From positions 1 to 37,575 of the forward strand of contig JAFVOQ010000075.1 of NCBI GenBank assembly GCA_017505785.1: a DNA stretch of 37,575 nt, written 5' to 3'. A program made the position numbers and the translations under genes. Position 1 is the stretch's first letter; the number at the start of each line of letters is the position of its first letter. The notes under the pieces were generated by a model. That model was not told the origin of the DNA, searched no databases, and saw only the letters and a program-made list of their open reading frames with translations. The DNA is from Clostridia bacterium. Lineage in GTDB: Bacteria > Bacillota > Clostridia > Oscillospirales > CAG-272. Below are positions 27,970 to 35,550 of the stretch, piece after piece.

Positions 27970-28420
27970 AAAAAAGAACTCCTGCCTTAGCGTGTTATCC
28001 TTAACGGAGAACACGCAATGAATTGCAACCTTACGGTTGCGTGAATTGAAAGCTGTGCTTTCGTGAATTGCCTGCAGCATGAATTGTGCCTTATGGCACG
28101 TTGGTTGCAATTCAATTCATGTGAGCGACGAATTGCGTGGCAATTCCGCGAGCAAATCATGGCGGAGCCAATTCATGATGCATAAGCATCAATTCATTCA
28201 TAAAAACGAACAGAGCAAGAATAGAAGGTTTTTTTCCTTTTACTCTTGCTCTTTTCTGCTTGTTTAGGGGTTCCCCGAAGCGAAGTATGAGCTTTGGGGG
28301 GCACGTATTTGGGTTTGGGCTTAGCCCAAGTGTATTTGACCGGTCAAATGCGATGCTTGCACTTTTGCGAAAGTGTAAATTCTCCGCTAAGAACATCACC
28401 CATTGCAGGAGTTCTTTTTT
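27970..28420. mobile_element. 451-bp hairpin array bounded by a 16-bp inverted repeat
   Basis: AAAAAAGAACTCCTGC at 27970-27985 recurs inverted at 28405-28420. Weaker matching continues inward (a shared CGGAGAA and TGTT). Inside are at least eight stem-loops: 27990-28016, 28025-28040, 28048-28062, 28086-28099, 28130-28146, 28176-28191, 28212-28252, and several around 28266-28380, including the 16-bp palindrome ATTTGACCGGTCAAAT. The hexamer GAATTG appears five times and its complement CAATTC five times, arranged mainly left versus right. No coding frame is evident. It looks like a non-autonomous repeat or a composite of such repeats. Confidence 0.55.
28212..28255 (+). terminator. Terminator downstream of the arg/MBL operon
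   Basis: A 17-position stem (28212-28228 with 28236-28252; one A-C mismatch and one G-T pair) closes on a seven-T loop and is followed by TTTT. It is embedded in the hairpin array about 255 bp after the MBL stop and is the best intrinsic terminator in that array. Confidence 0.7.
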
Positions 28421-28424
28421 GTAA

Positions 28425-28544
28425 CCGAAAACCACGCGATATGTCGCCTCACGCTTCGCGTGGTTCGAAAAGGCTATGGCCGATGAGTGGAAGCAAACAA
28501 AGGGCGAGCGTACGGTGTATTATATGAAAGGCTCCCTTGTGTAA
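28425..28544 (+). pseudogene. Possible C-terminal gene remnant abutting a repeat
   Basis: A 39-codon frame without a good start carries a plausible protein-like run (FAWFEKAMADEWKQTKGE, then RTVYYMKG) and stops inside the left end of the MITE-like repeat at 28530. It could be the tail of a broken gene or chance. I cannot assign a family. Confidence 0.2.
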
Positions 28545-28658
28545 AGGGAGCTGACGCCGTAGGCGGCTGAGGGATTGTAGGTTGGGTGAAAGTAAGGACA
28601 AAACAATCCCTGCGTCATTTTCTTGCGAAAATGCCACCTCCCTTTGCACAAGGGAGGC
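28530..28658. mobile_element. MITE-like palindromic repeat, 129 bp
   Basis: The ends are inverted copies: GGCTCCCTTGTGTAAAGGGAG on the left (28530 on) and, read on the other strand, GCCTCCCTTGTGCAAAGGGAG from 28658. Each is followed by a sub-terminal AGGGATTGT (28569-28578 and 28603-28610 region). Each end is itself a hairpin (CTCCCTT/AAGGGAG). The element carries no ORF. Such CTCCCTTG-ended palindromes are, to my recollection, widespread in gut Clostridia. Confidence 0.65.
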
Positions 28659-28701
28659 ATTGGAGTAGTGCTTGACGGAAAAAGAGAGAAGGATTTTCGC
28701 A

Positions 28702-28832
28702 ACCCGTTGACGGGTAGCAAGTAACAGTTGCGTGGCTGGCAGGCCAATCTTTAGCGCACTTGTGCGCCGCCAGGTAATATCGGCAAAATCGCATAGCGAT
28801 TCTTGCCACAAAGAATGCAATTGCATTCTTTG
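28702..28832. repeat. Cluster of perfect short palindromes
   Basis: In 130 bp: 28702-28715 (ACCCG-TTGA-CGGGT), 28754-28767 (GCGCAC-TT-GTGCGC) inside an outer CTGGC/GCCAG pair, 28782-28807 (GGCAA...TTGCC with an inner ATCGC/GCGAT), and a 24-bp perfect palindrome at 28809-28832 (CAAAGAATGCAA and its mirror). No gene is seen. The TTGA loop also appears in the hairpins at the left edge of the window. Confidence 0.6.
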
Positions 28833-28857
28833 GATTAGGGCTATGCCCGAAACTGAA

Positions 28858-28882
28858 ATCCCCCCCGCTATGCGGGGGGATT
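28858..28882 (-). terminator. Likely terminator of the oxidoreductase operon
   Basis: A C6/G6 stem with a GC-TAT-GC tip, 17 bp past the quinone oxidoreductase stop on the minus strand. Only a short ATTT follows, so termination strength is uncertain. Confidence 0.5.
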
Positions 28883-28898
28883 ATTATTTATTTGCGGT

Positions 28899-29882
28899 TT
28901 ATTCTACGGTCAAAACAACCTTACCAACGTTCTTGCCCTGGTAAAGGATGTCGTGTGCTTCCTCAGCCTTTTGAATGGGGAGCACGGCGTGAATGGTGGG
29001 CTTAATGAGGCCTGCCTCGATCTTGGGGAATACATCGCGCACGATGCCCGCAAGGATCTCTGCCTTCACGGCAGGGGTGCGGGAGCGAAGGGTACTGCCA
29101 ACGATTCTGACGTTGCGAACGTAGATGTTCTTGAGGTCGATCTCGGTCTTGGTGCCTGCCAAAGCCGCGATCATGATCCAGCGTGCGCCGTGGGTGAGGT
29201 AGTGGATGCATTTGCCCATGATCTCACCGCCAAGGCAGTCAATGGCAACGTCAACACCGTGGCCGTTTTCAAGCTCTTCCTTGAGCACAGCAACAATATC
29301 CTCTTTGGTCGTCACCACAACGCGGTCAGCGTTGAGGTGCTTGATGTTAGCAGCGATCTCATCGGTGAGAACCGTGGTGATAACGCGCACGCCAAACGCC
29401 TTTGCCATGGGAATGATCACGCTGGCAAGGCCGGATGCACCTGCGTTCATCAGGAGCGTGTTGCCCTCCTTGATCTTACCCTCGATAAAGAGATTAAGGT
29501 AAGCGGTTGCAAAAGCCTCGGGAATGGCTGCTGCCTCTACCATGGAGCAGTTCTTCGGAACGGGCATGAGCATATCGTATTTTACCGATACGTACTGGGC
29601 GTAGCCGCCACCGCCAAGCAGTGCGCAAACCTTGTCGCCTACCTTCCAGTTCGACTTCTCGGCAGCCTCGGCACCAACCTCAACGATTGTGCCCGCAACC
29701 TCAAGGCCCATCCAATCAGGGCAACCGGGAGGGGGCGGATAATCACCCTCGCGCTGCATAAGGTCAGCGCGGTTCAGTGCTGCCGCCTCGATCTTTACAA
29801 GAACCTCTTCAGAACTAATAACAGGGTCCGGTACGTTATCCCAACGAAGGGATCTATCATCATTTACAAGTACTGCTTTCAT
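28899..29882 (-). CDS. PIG3-like NAD(P)H quinone oxidoreductase (MDR superfamily)
   Basis: A cytoplasmic zinc-independent medium-chain dehydrogenase that reduces quinones or related enones with NADPH. 327 residues. The N-terminal GroES-like domain carries LNRADLMQREGDYPPPPGCPDWMGLEVAG, with the PPPPG run typical of the PIG3/TIGR02824 group. The Rossmann domain from about 120 has NAGASGLASVIIPMAKAFG. The catalytic-zinc cysteine is absent, as expected for this branch. Last gene of a four-gene oxidoreductase operon, 41 bp after the SDR gene, so its substrate probably belongs to that pathway, which is unknown. Confidence 0.85.
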   Translation of the reverse strand: MKAVLVNDDRSLRWDNVPDPVISSEEVLVKIEAAALNRADLMQREGDYPPPPGCPDWMGLEVAGTIVEVGAEAAEKSNWKVGDKVCALLGGGGYAQYVSVKYDMLMPVPKNCSMVEAAAIPEAFATAYLNLFIEGKIKEGNTLLMNAGASGLASVIIPMAKAFGVRVITTVLTDEIAANIKHLNADRVVVTTKEDIVAVLKEELENGHGVDVAIDCLGGEIMGKCIHYLTHGARWIMIAALAGTKTEIDLKNIYVRNVRIVGSTLRSRTPAVKAEILAGIVRDVFPKIEAGLIKPTIHAVLPIQKAEEAHDILYQGKNVGKVVLTVE

Positions 29883-29923
29883 TATGTTTTCCTCTTTTCA
29901 AAATTATTTCGGTATTATATAGA

Positions 29924-30850
29924 TCAAATTGCACCAAGCTTTTTCAGCTCAATGATGATGCCCTCTTTGATGCTCTTGAAGTCAGTGGGCTTAAGACCGG
30001 TTACCCTAAGCACCTTGGAGTTGTCGATCTTACGGTCATAGAGGCGATCGTACTTCCAGCGGAACTGGGTCTTGAGGGGCTCGCCCGAGAAATCGATCGT
30101 CGTCCACTCAAACTCGGTGCCAAGCACCTCGGTGTAGATATCGGCGATCTCACCCCAAGTAAGGTTTTGCGCCGAAGAAATGGTGAACGCCTCGCCAATG
30201 GCTTCCTTCTTAAACAGAAGGTGCGCGATCATCTTACCCGAGTTGCCTGCCCAGTCAAGGCCGGCGGTGAGGTTCTTCGACTCGATCGAAACCTTTACCT
30301 TTCTGCCCTCCTTCACCGCGTCAACGACCTCGGTCTTGGATGCCATTACCACGTCAAAGCGGCGGCCCGAGAAGGAGATAACGGGGCGAACGACCGTCCA
30401 GTTCTGGGGGCAGTCGCACTCCTTCATATAGCGCTCGGAGCGCACCTTGGCGAGCGCGTAATCCTCATTTGCCTGAACCACAGGGTCCTTCTCCACGTCA
30501 ATGAGAAGCGGTGCATCCTCGGTAACGGGGTGTTGCAGGTCAGCATACACACGGTAAGAGGACAGGAAAATGAGGTGGTCGGTGTTGCGGGAGAGCAACT
30601 CGTGGAAGGGGGGGTATTTGGTGTCGTCGCGGTAAAGCAGGAAGTTGACGATACCGTCGTAACGGTTCTTTTTGAAGAGCTCCGTTAAAAACTCGATCGT
30701 TGCGTATTCCTTGTAGTAGGTGAGGTTTTCATTATCCGACACATGATCCTCAAGGCAAATAATGTCAACCTTGTGGCCGAGCTTCAAGAGCTCCTCTGCC
30801 GTGTAGGTGCCAAGCGTTCCGCCGCCGGCAATCAGTAAAACTCTTTTCAT
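29924..30850 (-). CDS. NAD-dependent epimerase/dehydratase (extended SDR)
   Basis: 308 residues with an extended-SDR pattern. N-terminal nucleotide loop AGGGTLGTYTAEELL, catalytic serine region FLSSYRVYAD near 98, and the YALAKVRSE YxxxK pair near 137. The C-terminal half (SSAQNLTWGEIADIYTEVLG) matches sugar-nucleotide epimerase-like substrate domains. The substrate cannot be read from sequence. Start is ATG 30850, eight bases after GGAGG. The TTG at 30865 overlaps that site. It shares one base with the stop of the MDR gene before it. Confidence 0.8.
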   Translation of the reverse strand: MKRVLLIAGGGTLGTYTAEELLKLGHKVDIICLEDHVSDNENLTYYKEYATIEFLTELFKKNRYDGIVNFLLYRDDTKYPPFHELLSRNTDHLIFLSSYRVYADLQHPVTEDAPLLIDVEKDPVVQANEDYALAKVRSERYMKECDCPQNWTVVRPVISFSGRRFDVVMASKTEVVDAVKEGRKVKVSIESKNLTAGLDWAGNSGKMIAHLLFKKEAIGEAFTISSAQNLTWGEIADIYTEVLGTEFEWTTIDFSGEPLKTQFRWKYDRLYDRKIDNSKVLRVTGLKPTDFKSIKEGIIIELKKLGAI

Positions 30851-31866
30851 CAGATGTTCCTCCAATCAAACAGTACCCCAATGGGGAATTTTTTGTCGTT
30901 TACAAGTCTGTCATAGACAGTGCCTGCCTCAGTAGGCGAATGGATCTCGCAGATCATATCCTTAAAGTTCAGGCGTCCGCCGCGAATGAGATTCATTGCC
31001 GCCTTCATATCGTCCTCGTGGATCCAAAGACCGGGTGCTGACTCCTCCACAGGGCGCGCACGGGTGTGTGCACCGATGAGGGAAACGCCCTTACCGTGCA
31101 CCATTTTGTAATAGTCGATCTCGAATTTGGAGCTACGCGTGCAGCCAAGAAGTGCCACACGGCCCATTTCCTTCATGCACTCCAGTGCCTGAATAAGACC
31201 AACACCAAGACCGGTAACCTCAATGCAGACGTTTGCACCGCCGTCGCTCAGAGCGATCACCTTCTCGACAAAGCCCTCCTCGGTGGGGTCAAGCGCGTAG
31301 TCCGCGCCCATTTTGAGAGCAAACTCGCGGCGGTCTGCCACGGGGTCAACCGCGATCACGGGATATGCACCCGCGGCGCGCAGCTGCTGTACGGCAAAGA
31401 TACCGAGAATACCAAGACCCATAACCAGTGCCGATTCACCGATCTCGATTTTCGTTTTGCGGATCGCGCCCATGGGGAAGGTAGAAATGTGTACCATGGA
31501 TGCTTCCATGGTGGAAACACCCTCGGGGATCTTCACAACGTTTTTGCGCTTTACGGTAATGTTCTTCTTATGCTTGCCCCAGTAAACGATCACACGGTCA
31601 CCAACGGCAACGTCAGTAACGCCCTCGCCAACGGCGGTGACAATACCTGCCGCACTGTAGCCGCAGTAACGGGGGAATACGACCTCGGCCTCCTCAGAGT
31701 CGTCGCGCTTGTTGCGCTGACCAACAAGGTTTGCCTTCTCGGTGCCTGCGCTGATCGCCGAATACTCAAGCGATACGCTGACCTCGCCCGCCTTCGGTGC
31801 CTCGTACTCTGCATCAAGCAGCTTTGCCACGTAAGGCTCTGTAAAAACAATTTGCTTTGTTTTCAT
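30850..31866 (-). CDS. Zinc-binding-dehydrogenase-like MDR protein without the zinc ligands
   Basis: 338 residues. The N-terminal GroES-like domain has YSAISAGTEKANLVG in place of the usual C-x-SD zinc motif. It also lacks the four-cysteine structural lobe. The Rossmann domain begins GLGILGIFAVQQLRAAGA near 151, with acidic AVDPVADR suggesting NAD. The ISAGTE signature is that of the BchC-like MDR branch, whose members also form the N-terminal half of fused MDR-Gfo/Idh 'bi-domain oxidoreductases'. Here the Gfo/Idh partner is the preceding gene, 3 bp away, so the two probably act together on a sugar-like substrate (inference). Confidence 0.75.
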   Translation of the reverse strand: MKTKQIVFTEPYVAKLLDAEYEAPKAGEVSVSLEYSAISAGTEKANLVGQRNKRDDSEEAEVVFPRYCGYSAAGIVTAVGEGVTDVAVGDRVIVYWGKHKKNITVKRKNVVKIPEGVSTMEASMVHISTFPMGAIRKTKIEIGESALVMGLGILGIFAVQQLRAAGAYPVIAVDPVADRREFALKMGADYALDPTEEGFVEKVIALSDGGANVCIEVTGLGVGLIQALECMKEMGRVALLGCTRSSKFEIDYYKMVHGKGVSLIGAHTRARPVEESAPGLWIHEDDMKAAMNLIRGGRLNFKDMICEIHSPTEAGTVYDRLVNDKKFPIGVLFDWRNI

Positions 31867-31869
31867 AAT

Positions 31870-32868
31870 TTATACCTCTTTTCCGCAAGATCTTAAAAGC
31901 AGCTTGTATAGTCCAAGCTCATAATCGGGTGTGTAGGGGTTCTTCTCGCCGCGTACCGCGCGTGCAAAGTTCAGCATCATGTCGCTGTAACGGTTATAAG
32001 ACTTGGTGCGTGCGGTCTTCCATTCCTCGCGCCAGATCTCGGCGGCATCACTCTCGCTATATACGGTGTAGCGCAGCTCGCCGTCCTCCACCTCAAGGGG
32101 CTTGAGTTCAATCGTACCCTTCTCGCCGCAGATAACAAGCTGACGGCGCATATATCCGCCGCGCTCAACTGCCGCCGTTTTGGCAAAGGAAACGCCGTTT
32201 TTGTATTTGTAAGCAACCATACCGAAGTCAGTGGCGTCAACGCCGTGAATACCCGTGGAGCAGTTGAGGGGAATAACCTCCTCCGGCTCACCGAGAATAC
32301 CGTAAATCAGGTCAATGATATGACAGCCGAGGAAGTACATCATACCGCCCGGGAAGGTTGAGAGCCACTCACGCTTCTTGTCGGGATAAAAGCAGTCCAT
32401 GTGTGCCTCAACCGAGAAGATCTCACCCAGCTCACCGCGGCGAATACGCTCAACGCTCTCGATAAACACGGGATTAAAGCGGTACATGTAACCCATGGAG
32501 AATGCAATGTTCTTTTCCTTAACGGTCCTGATAAGCTCCTCAAATCCTGCAAGGTCGGGGCTGCCGGGCTTTTCCATATGCAGGTGCTTGCCGGCTTTTG
32601 CTACCATAAGCGCGTATTTGGTGAGGTAGATCTCCTCAGTTTCAACCGTCACCGCCTCGATCTCGGGATCGGCGAGGATCTCCTCCACCGTCATTTCGCG
32701 GTAGCCGTCAAAATACTTGGCACGCTTCGGGAAGAGCTCTCTCTCGTTTTCGGGCAGGCAGTAGCCAACGATCTCAAAGACATCGGATTGCTCAGTGAGA
32801 TTTTTGAAAATGGCACTACCGTGGCTGTTGCCGCTGGTGCCGATCTGTGCGATCTTGATTTTTTTCAT
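31870..32868 (-). CDS. Gfo/Idh/MocA family oxidoreductase
   Basis: 332 residues. N-terminal Rossmann fold (KIAQIGTSGNSHGSAI), the family's cofactor/catalytic EKP motif in HLHMEKPGSPDLAGF near 97, and a C-terminal alpha/beta domain with YMYRFNP and GGMMYFLGCHIIDLIYGILG (the catalytic H in GCHIIDL near 184). Family members oxidise or epimerise sugars, inositols and amino sugars using NAD(P). GGAGG lies six bases before ATG 32868. First gene of the operon, divergent from an AraC-type regulator. Confidence 0.85.
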   Translation of the reverse strand: MKKIKIAQIGTSGNSHGSAIFKNLTEQSDVFEIVGYCLPENERELFPKRAKYFDGYREMTVEEILADPEIEAVTVETEEIYLTKYALMVAKAGKHLHMEKPGSPDLAGFEELIRTVKEKNIAFSMGYMYRFNPVFIESVERIRRGELGEIFSVEAHMDCFYPDKKREWLSTFPGGMMYFLGCHIIDLIYGILGEPEEVIPLNCSTGIHGVDATDFGMVAYKYKNGVSFAKTAAVERGGYMRRQLVICGEKGTIELKPLEVEDGELRYTVYSESDAAEIWREEWKTARTKSYNRYSDMMLNFARAVRGEKNPYTPDYELGLYKLLLRSCGKEV

Positions 32869-32888
32869 CACGGACCTCCGTAAATATT

Positions 32889-32894
32889 ATTATA
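32889..32894 (-). promoter_or_regulatory. Tentative -10 box of the oxidoreductase operon
   Basis: TATAAT on the minus strand lies 21 bp before the Gfo/Idh start. No good -35 is found at 16-18 bp, which would suit an activator-dependent promoter such as one driven by the divergent AraC protein. The implied leader is very short. Confidence 0.35.
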
Positions 32895-32915
32895 CCTATA
32901 TTTTATTGTACACGC

Positions 32916-32944
32916 TTGACGGCGCGCGCGCAATATGTTATACT
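32916..32944 (+). promoter_or_regulatory. Promoter of the AraC-type regulator
   Basis: TTGACG (32916-32921), a 17-bp spacer beginning with alternating GC, and TATACT (32939-32944). Predicted start near 32951, 28 nt before the gene. Confidence 0.75.
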
Positions 32945-32978
32945 GTAAAAAAAGTAACTATTCTGCAAGGGGGGCAAT

Positions 32979-33737
32979 ATGAGCACCGAAGCGATCTATG
33001 TATCCGACCTTTCTACATCCAGGCATGCTTTTCACAATTACCATTTTTGTCGCGGCAACTCCAACAAAAGAAAATCAAGACTCGGGCTTGTCGTCAAGGG
33101 CAGCGGAACCTATATATACTTAAATCAAAAGCTAAAGGTTACCGAAGGCGACGTGATCTTTATCCCCGAAAATATATACTGCTACTCAGAGTGGCACGGC
33201 GCGCCCGATATTGAGGTCGTGTATCTGAGCTGCTTTATGCATTACGAAAACTTTAAATATGCGCCGCAGATCATTGACGCAGAAACGGACACAAAAAACG
33301 CCATTCTGCAAATATCTGCCCTTCTCCTTGGAGGGCAAATGGAGATCCTTGAGGCGTATTCCCGCTTTTATAAGCTTTTGCAAACCGTCATCGTCAAAAT
33401 GAAGCAAAGCGACTTTAACTTTGATAAGACCCTGCAAACTGCCATAGAATATATCACCAATCATTGGAATGCCGTTTTCTCCGTGGCGGACCTCGCCAAG
33501 GCGTGCTGCGTGAGCGAATCTACGGTGTATCACCTTTTCCAAAAGGAGCTGGGGCAAACGCCTGTCAGCTTTTTGAACTCCATTCGCATCAATCTCGCCA
33601 TTGAGCAATTAGAAAACAGCAATTGCTCAATTTCGGCTATCAGTGAGCTTGTTGGATTTCGCTCAGAAAACCATTTCCGAAAGGTTTTTGCAGACCTCAC
33701 GGGAACAACACCCCTAAAATACAGAAAAGCGCGATAA
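32979..33737 (+). CDS. AraC-family transcriptional regulator with cupin sensor
   Basis: 252 residues. The N-terminal cupin-like ligand domain (about 1-110; LVVKGSGTYIYLNQKLKVTEGDVIFIPENIYCYSE) precedes two helix-turn-helix units at about 155-250. These read SVADLAKACCVSESTVYHLFQKELGQTPVSFLNSIRI and SISAISELVGFRSENHFRKVFADLTGTTPLKYRK. Divergent arrangement suggests it activates the four-gene oxidoreductase operon in response to a sugar-like ligand. GGGGGG-type Shine-Dalgarno precedes ATG 32979. Confidence 0.88.
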   Translation: MSTEAIYVSDLSTSRHAFHNYHFCRGNSNKRKSRLGLVVKGSGTYIYLNQKLKVTEGDVIFIPENIYCYSEWHGAPDIEVVYLSCFMHYENFKYAPQIIDAETDTKNAILQISALLLGGQMEILEAYSRFYKLLQTVIVKMKQSDFNFDKTLQTAIEYITNHWNAVFSVADLAKACCVSESTVYHLFQKELGQTPVSFLNSIRINLAIEQLENSNCSISAISELVGFRSENHFRKVFADLTGTTPLKYRKAR

Positions 33738-33771
33738 CAGCAAAAGCGGCAAATTTTTATGAGAAAACGTA

Positions 33772-33800
33772 TTGACTTCTACTCTCCTTAACTATATAAT
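33772..33800 (+). promoter_or_regulatory. Promoter of the phosphatase-superfamily gene
   Basis: TTGACT (33772-33777), a 17-bp spacer and TATAAT (33795-33800). The start site would fall near 33807, 27 nt before ATG 33834. The gene is therefore independent of the araC transcript. Confidence 0.82.
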
Positions 33801-33833
33801 GAGTGCATATTAAATATATTGGAGGAACTCCCC

Positions 33834-34604
33834 ATGGCAGAAAGGGTTATTTTGATCCTGGCCGACGGCATGCGCCCCGATGCGCTGACCTCATGCGGCC
33901 ACCCGTTTGTTGAAAAAATGAAGGAAATGGCAACCTATACGCTTGGCGCGCGCACCGTGATCCCCTCGATCACCCTCCCCTGCCACGTGTCACTCTTTCA
34001 CAGCGTTGACCCTGCCCGTCACGGCACCACCACCAATGTTTACGCACCCCAAGTGCGCCCCATTGACGGCATTGTTGAGGTTTTAAAGAACAACAAAAAG
34101 AAATGCGCGTTTTTCATCACTTGGGATCAGCTGCGCGATCTTTGCCGCCCCGGCAAGCTCGATGCTTGTGACTTCCTTTCCTGCTACAACTACGAAAACG
34201 TCAACGAGATCATCACCCCCCGCGCCATTCAATACATCAACGAGCAAAAGCCCGATTTCCTGTTCCTTTACCTTGCCGATACCGACAACACAGGCCACAA
34301 ATACGGTTGGCTCACGCCCGAATACATGAAGGACGCGCACGATGCCGTAGAATGTGTGAAGCAGGTGTATGAAAACACTCCTGCGGATTATACGATCATT
34401 TTCCTTGCCGACCACGGCGGCCACGACCGCACTCACGGCACCGAAATGCCGGAGGATATGACCATACCGCTGTTCTTCATGGGTCCCCGCTTTGAAAAGG
34501 GCAAGGTCTTGCCCGAGGGCTCTATTAAGGACGTGGCTCCTACCGTAGCCGCACTTCTTGACTGCGAGCCCGCTGAGGAGTGGGAAGGCACCGCACGGGT
34601 GTAA
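33834..34604 (+). CDS. Alkaline phosphatase superfamily hydrolase (nucleotide pyrophosphatase/phosphodiesterase-like)
   Basis: 256 residues without a signal peptide, so cytoplasmic. The two-metal site is complete by motif: D11 in ILADGMRPD, nucleophile T47 in PSITLPCH, D151 and H155 in LADTDNTGHKYG, D193-H194 in LADHGGHDRTHG, and H201. It is shorter than typical NPP enzymes (about 400) and resembles the compact type I phosphodiesterase branch. The substrate is unknown. Start ATG 33834 with GGAGG eight bases upstream. The TTG at 33819 overlaps that site. Confidence 0.85.
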   Translation: MAERVILILADGMRPDALTSCGHPFVEKMKEMATYTLGARTVIPSITLPCHVSLFHSVDPARHGTTTNVYAPQVRPIDGIVEVLKNNKKKCAFFITWDQLRDLCRPGKLDACDFLSCYNYENVNEIITPRAIQYINEQKPDFLFLYLADTDNTGHKYGWLTPEYMKDAHDAVECVKQVYENTPADYTIIFLADHGGHDRTHGTEMPEDMTIPLFFMGPRFEKGKVLPEGSIKDVAPTVAALLDCEPAEEWEGTARV

Positions 34605-34616
34605 ATCTACTCAATC

Positions 34617-34634
34617 GCAAAAATCAATTTTTGC
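34617..34634. repeat. AT-rich inverted repeat after the hydrolase gene
   Basis: GCAAAAAT and ATTTTTGC separated by two bases, 13 bp after the stop. It may be a weak terminator. The T run is within the stem rather than after it. Confidence 0.35.
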
Positions 34635-34718
34635 TAAAACTATCCTGCCTTTCCTCCCTTTTTAACATGGCGCAAGGCGAGAGCGCAAAACGAAAGAAGT
34701 CTGTCAACTAACGGTTCA

Positions 34719-34747
34719 TTGACTTTCAGCAGTTCGTTTTGTAAAAT
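34719..34747 (+). promoter_or_regulatory. Promoter of the two-helix membrane protein gene
   Basis: TTGACT (34719-34724), a 17-bp spacer and TAAAAT (34742-34747), 33 bp before the ATG at 34781. Confidence 0.75.
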
Positions 34748-34780
34748 GGTCTTATCAGTAACTCGAAAAAGGAGAAGGAT

Positions 34781-35464
34781 ATGGAAAAGAAGCTACGGAA
34801 TTACTTTGCGATGAGCGACGTGCCGCGCCTCACCGGCATCGGCATGATGATAGCGGGCGTCATTCTGCTGTTGCTGGCATGGTTTATGGCACTTGGCTGG
34901 TTCTTTTGGATCTTGATGTGCGTTTGCTTGGCAGGCGGCCCTGTGCTGTTTTGGGTGGCAGGCTCCATGCGTGCAACCGACAGTGACATGGATCAAATTG
35001 TCAAGCGAGGCACGGATGACATGGGATTAACACCTTCACAGGAGAGCAAATATCGCAAAAAGCTGCTCTCGCTCATTCCGCCCCAAACGGCAAGTGCCTA
35101 CGTGTATCGGGAGGGCTTGATGCTCGCCAGATGCAAGGACGGAACGGTACGTTCCGAGGAGTATGCCAAGGCAATGATCTATGTTCTCACCGACGGCATC
35201 GTGGTTGTTTCCCGCACCCTATCACTGATCTCGGAGGAAAAAGAGAACCAAACGGTGGAGATCCCCTTTGCCCAGCTTGAAAAGGCGCAATTGGTGAGCG
35301 AAAAAAAGCTGCTCAGCTTTGGCAAAAAAAGCTTTGAGGTAAAAGAAACCCTCTTGCAGCTCCTCTATGACGGCAAAACGATGTGCTTACCCACCCACCG
35401 AGATTTTAAGATCGAGCAATTTGTAGAAAAGCTTAACAAATTGGCAGCCGAGCACAAAAATTAA
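34781..35464 (+). CDS. Two-helix membrane protein of unknown function
   Basis: Not recognised. 227 residues. A short cytoplasmic start, two close transmembrane helices at about 18-37 and 39-60 (ending GSMRATDSD, consistent with both ends inside), then a soluble domain of about 165 residues. That domain reads as mixed alpha/beta, with strand-rich YVLTDGIVVVSRTLSLISEE and IPFAQLEKAQLVSEKKLLSF, perhaps a PH-like fold (inference), and a basic C-terminal helix. It has its own promoter, AAGGAGAAGGAT upstream of the ATG, and its own terminator, so it is a single-gene unit. Confidence 0.75.
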   Translation: MEKKLRNYFAMSDVPRLTGIGMMIAGVILLLLAWFMALGWFFWILMCVCLAGGPVLFWVAGSMRATDSDMDQIVKRGTDDMGLTPSQESKYRKKLLSLIPPQTASAYVYREGLMLARCKDGTVRSEEYAKAMIYVLTDGIVVVSRTLSLISEEKENQTVEIPFAQLEKAQLVSEKKLLSFGKKSFEVKETLLQLLYDGKTMCLPTHRDFKIEQFVEKLNKLAAEHKN

Positions 35465-35495
35465 AAAACACCTTTCAATAAAATTTTGCAAAAAA

Positions 35496-35541
35496 GGACA
35501 CATCACAAGAGATCTCTCCCTGTGATGTGTCCAACTTTTTT
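35496..35541 (+). terminator. Terminator of the membrane protein gene
   Basis: A 12-bp perfect stem (GGACACATCACA at 35496-35507 with 35521-35532), a 13-nt loop, and six T shortly after. Confidence 0.9.
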
Positions 35542-35550
35542 ATTGTTTTG

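Noticed and set aside
28020..28200. CRISPR-like array because of regularly recurring GAATTG
   Set aside because: Repeats are only six bases, alternate in orientation, and the spacers are themselves hairpins of 10-17 bp. No cas genes are nearby.
28953..30041. 362-residue plus-strand ORF opposite the quinone oxidoreductase
   Set aside because: Antisense shadow. The minus-strand gene has clear MDR motifs and a ribosome site, and this frame has neither.
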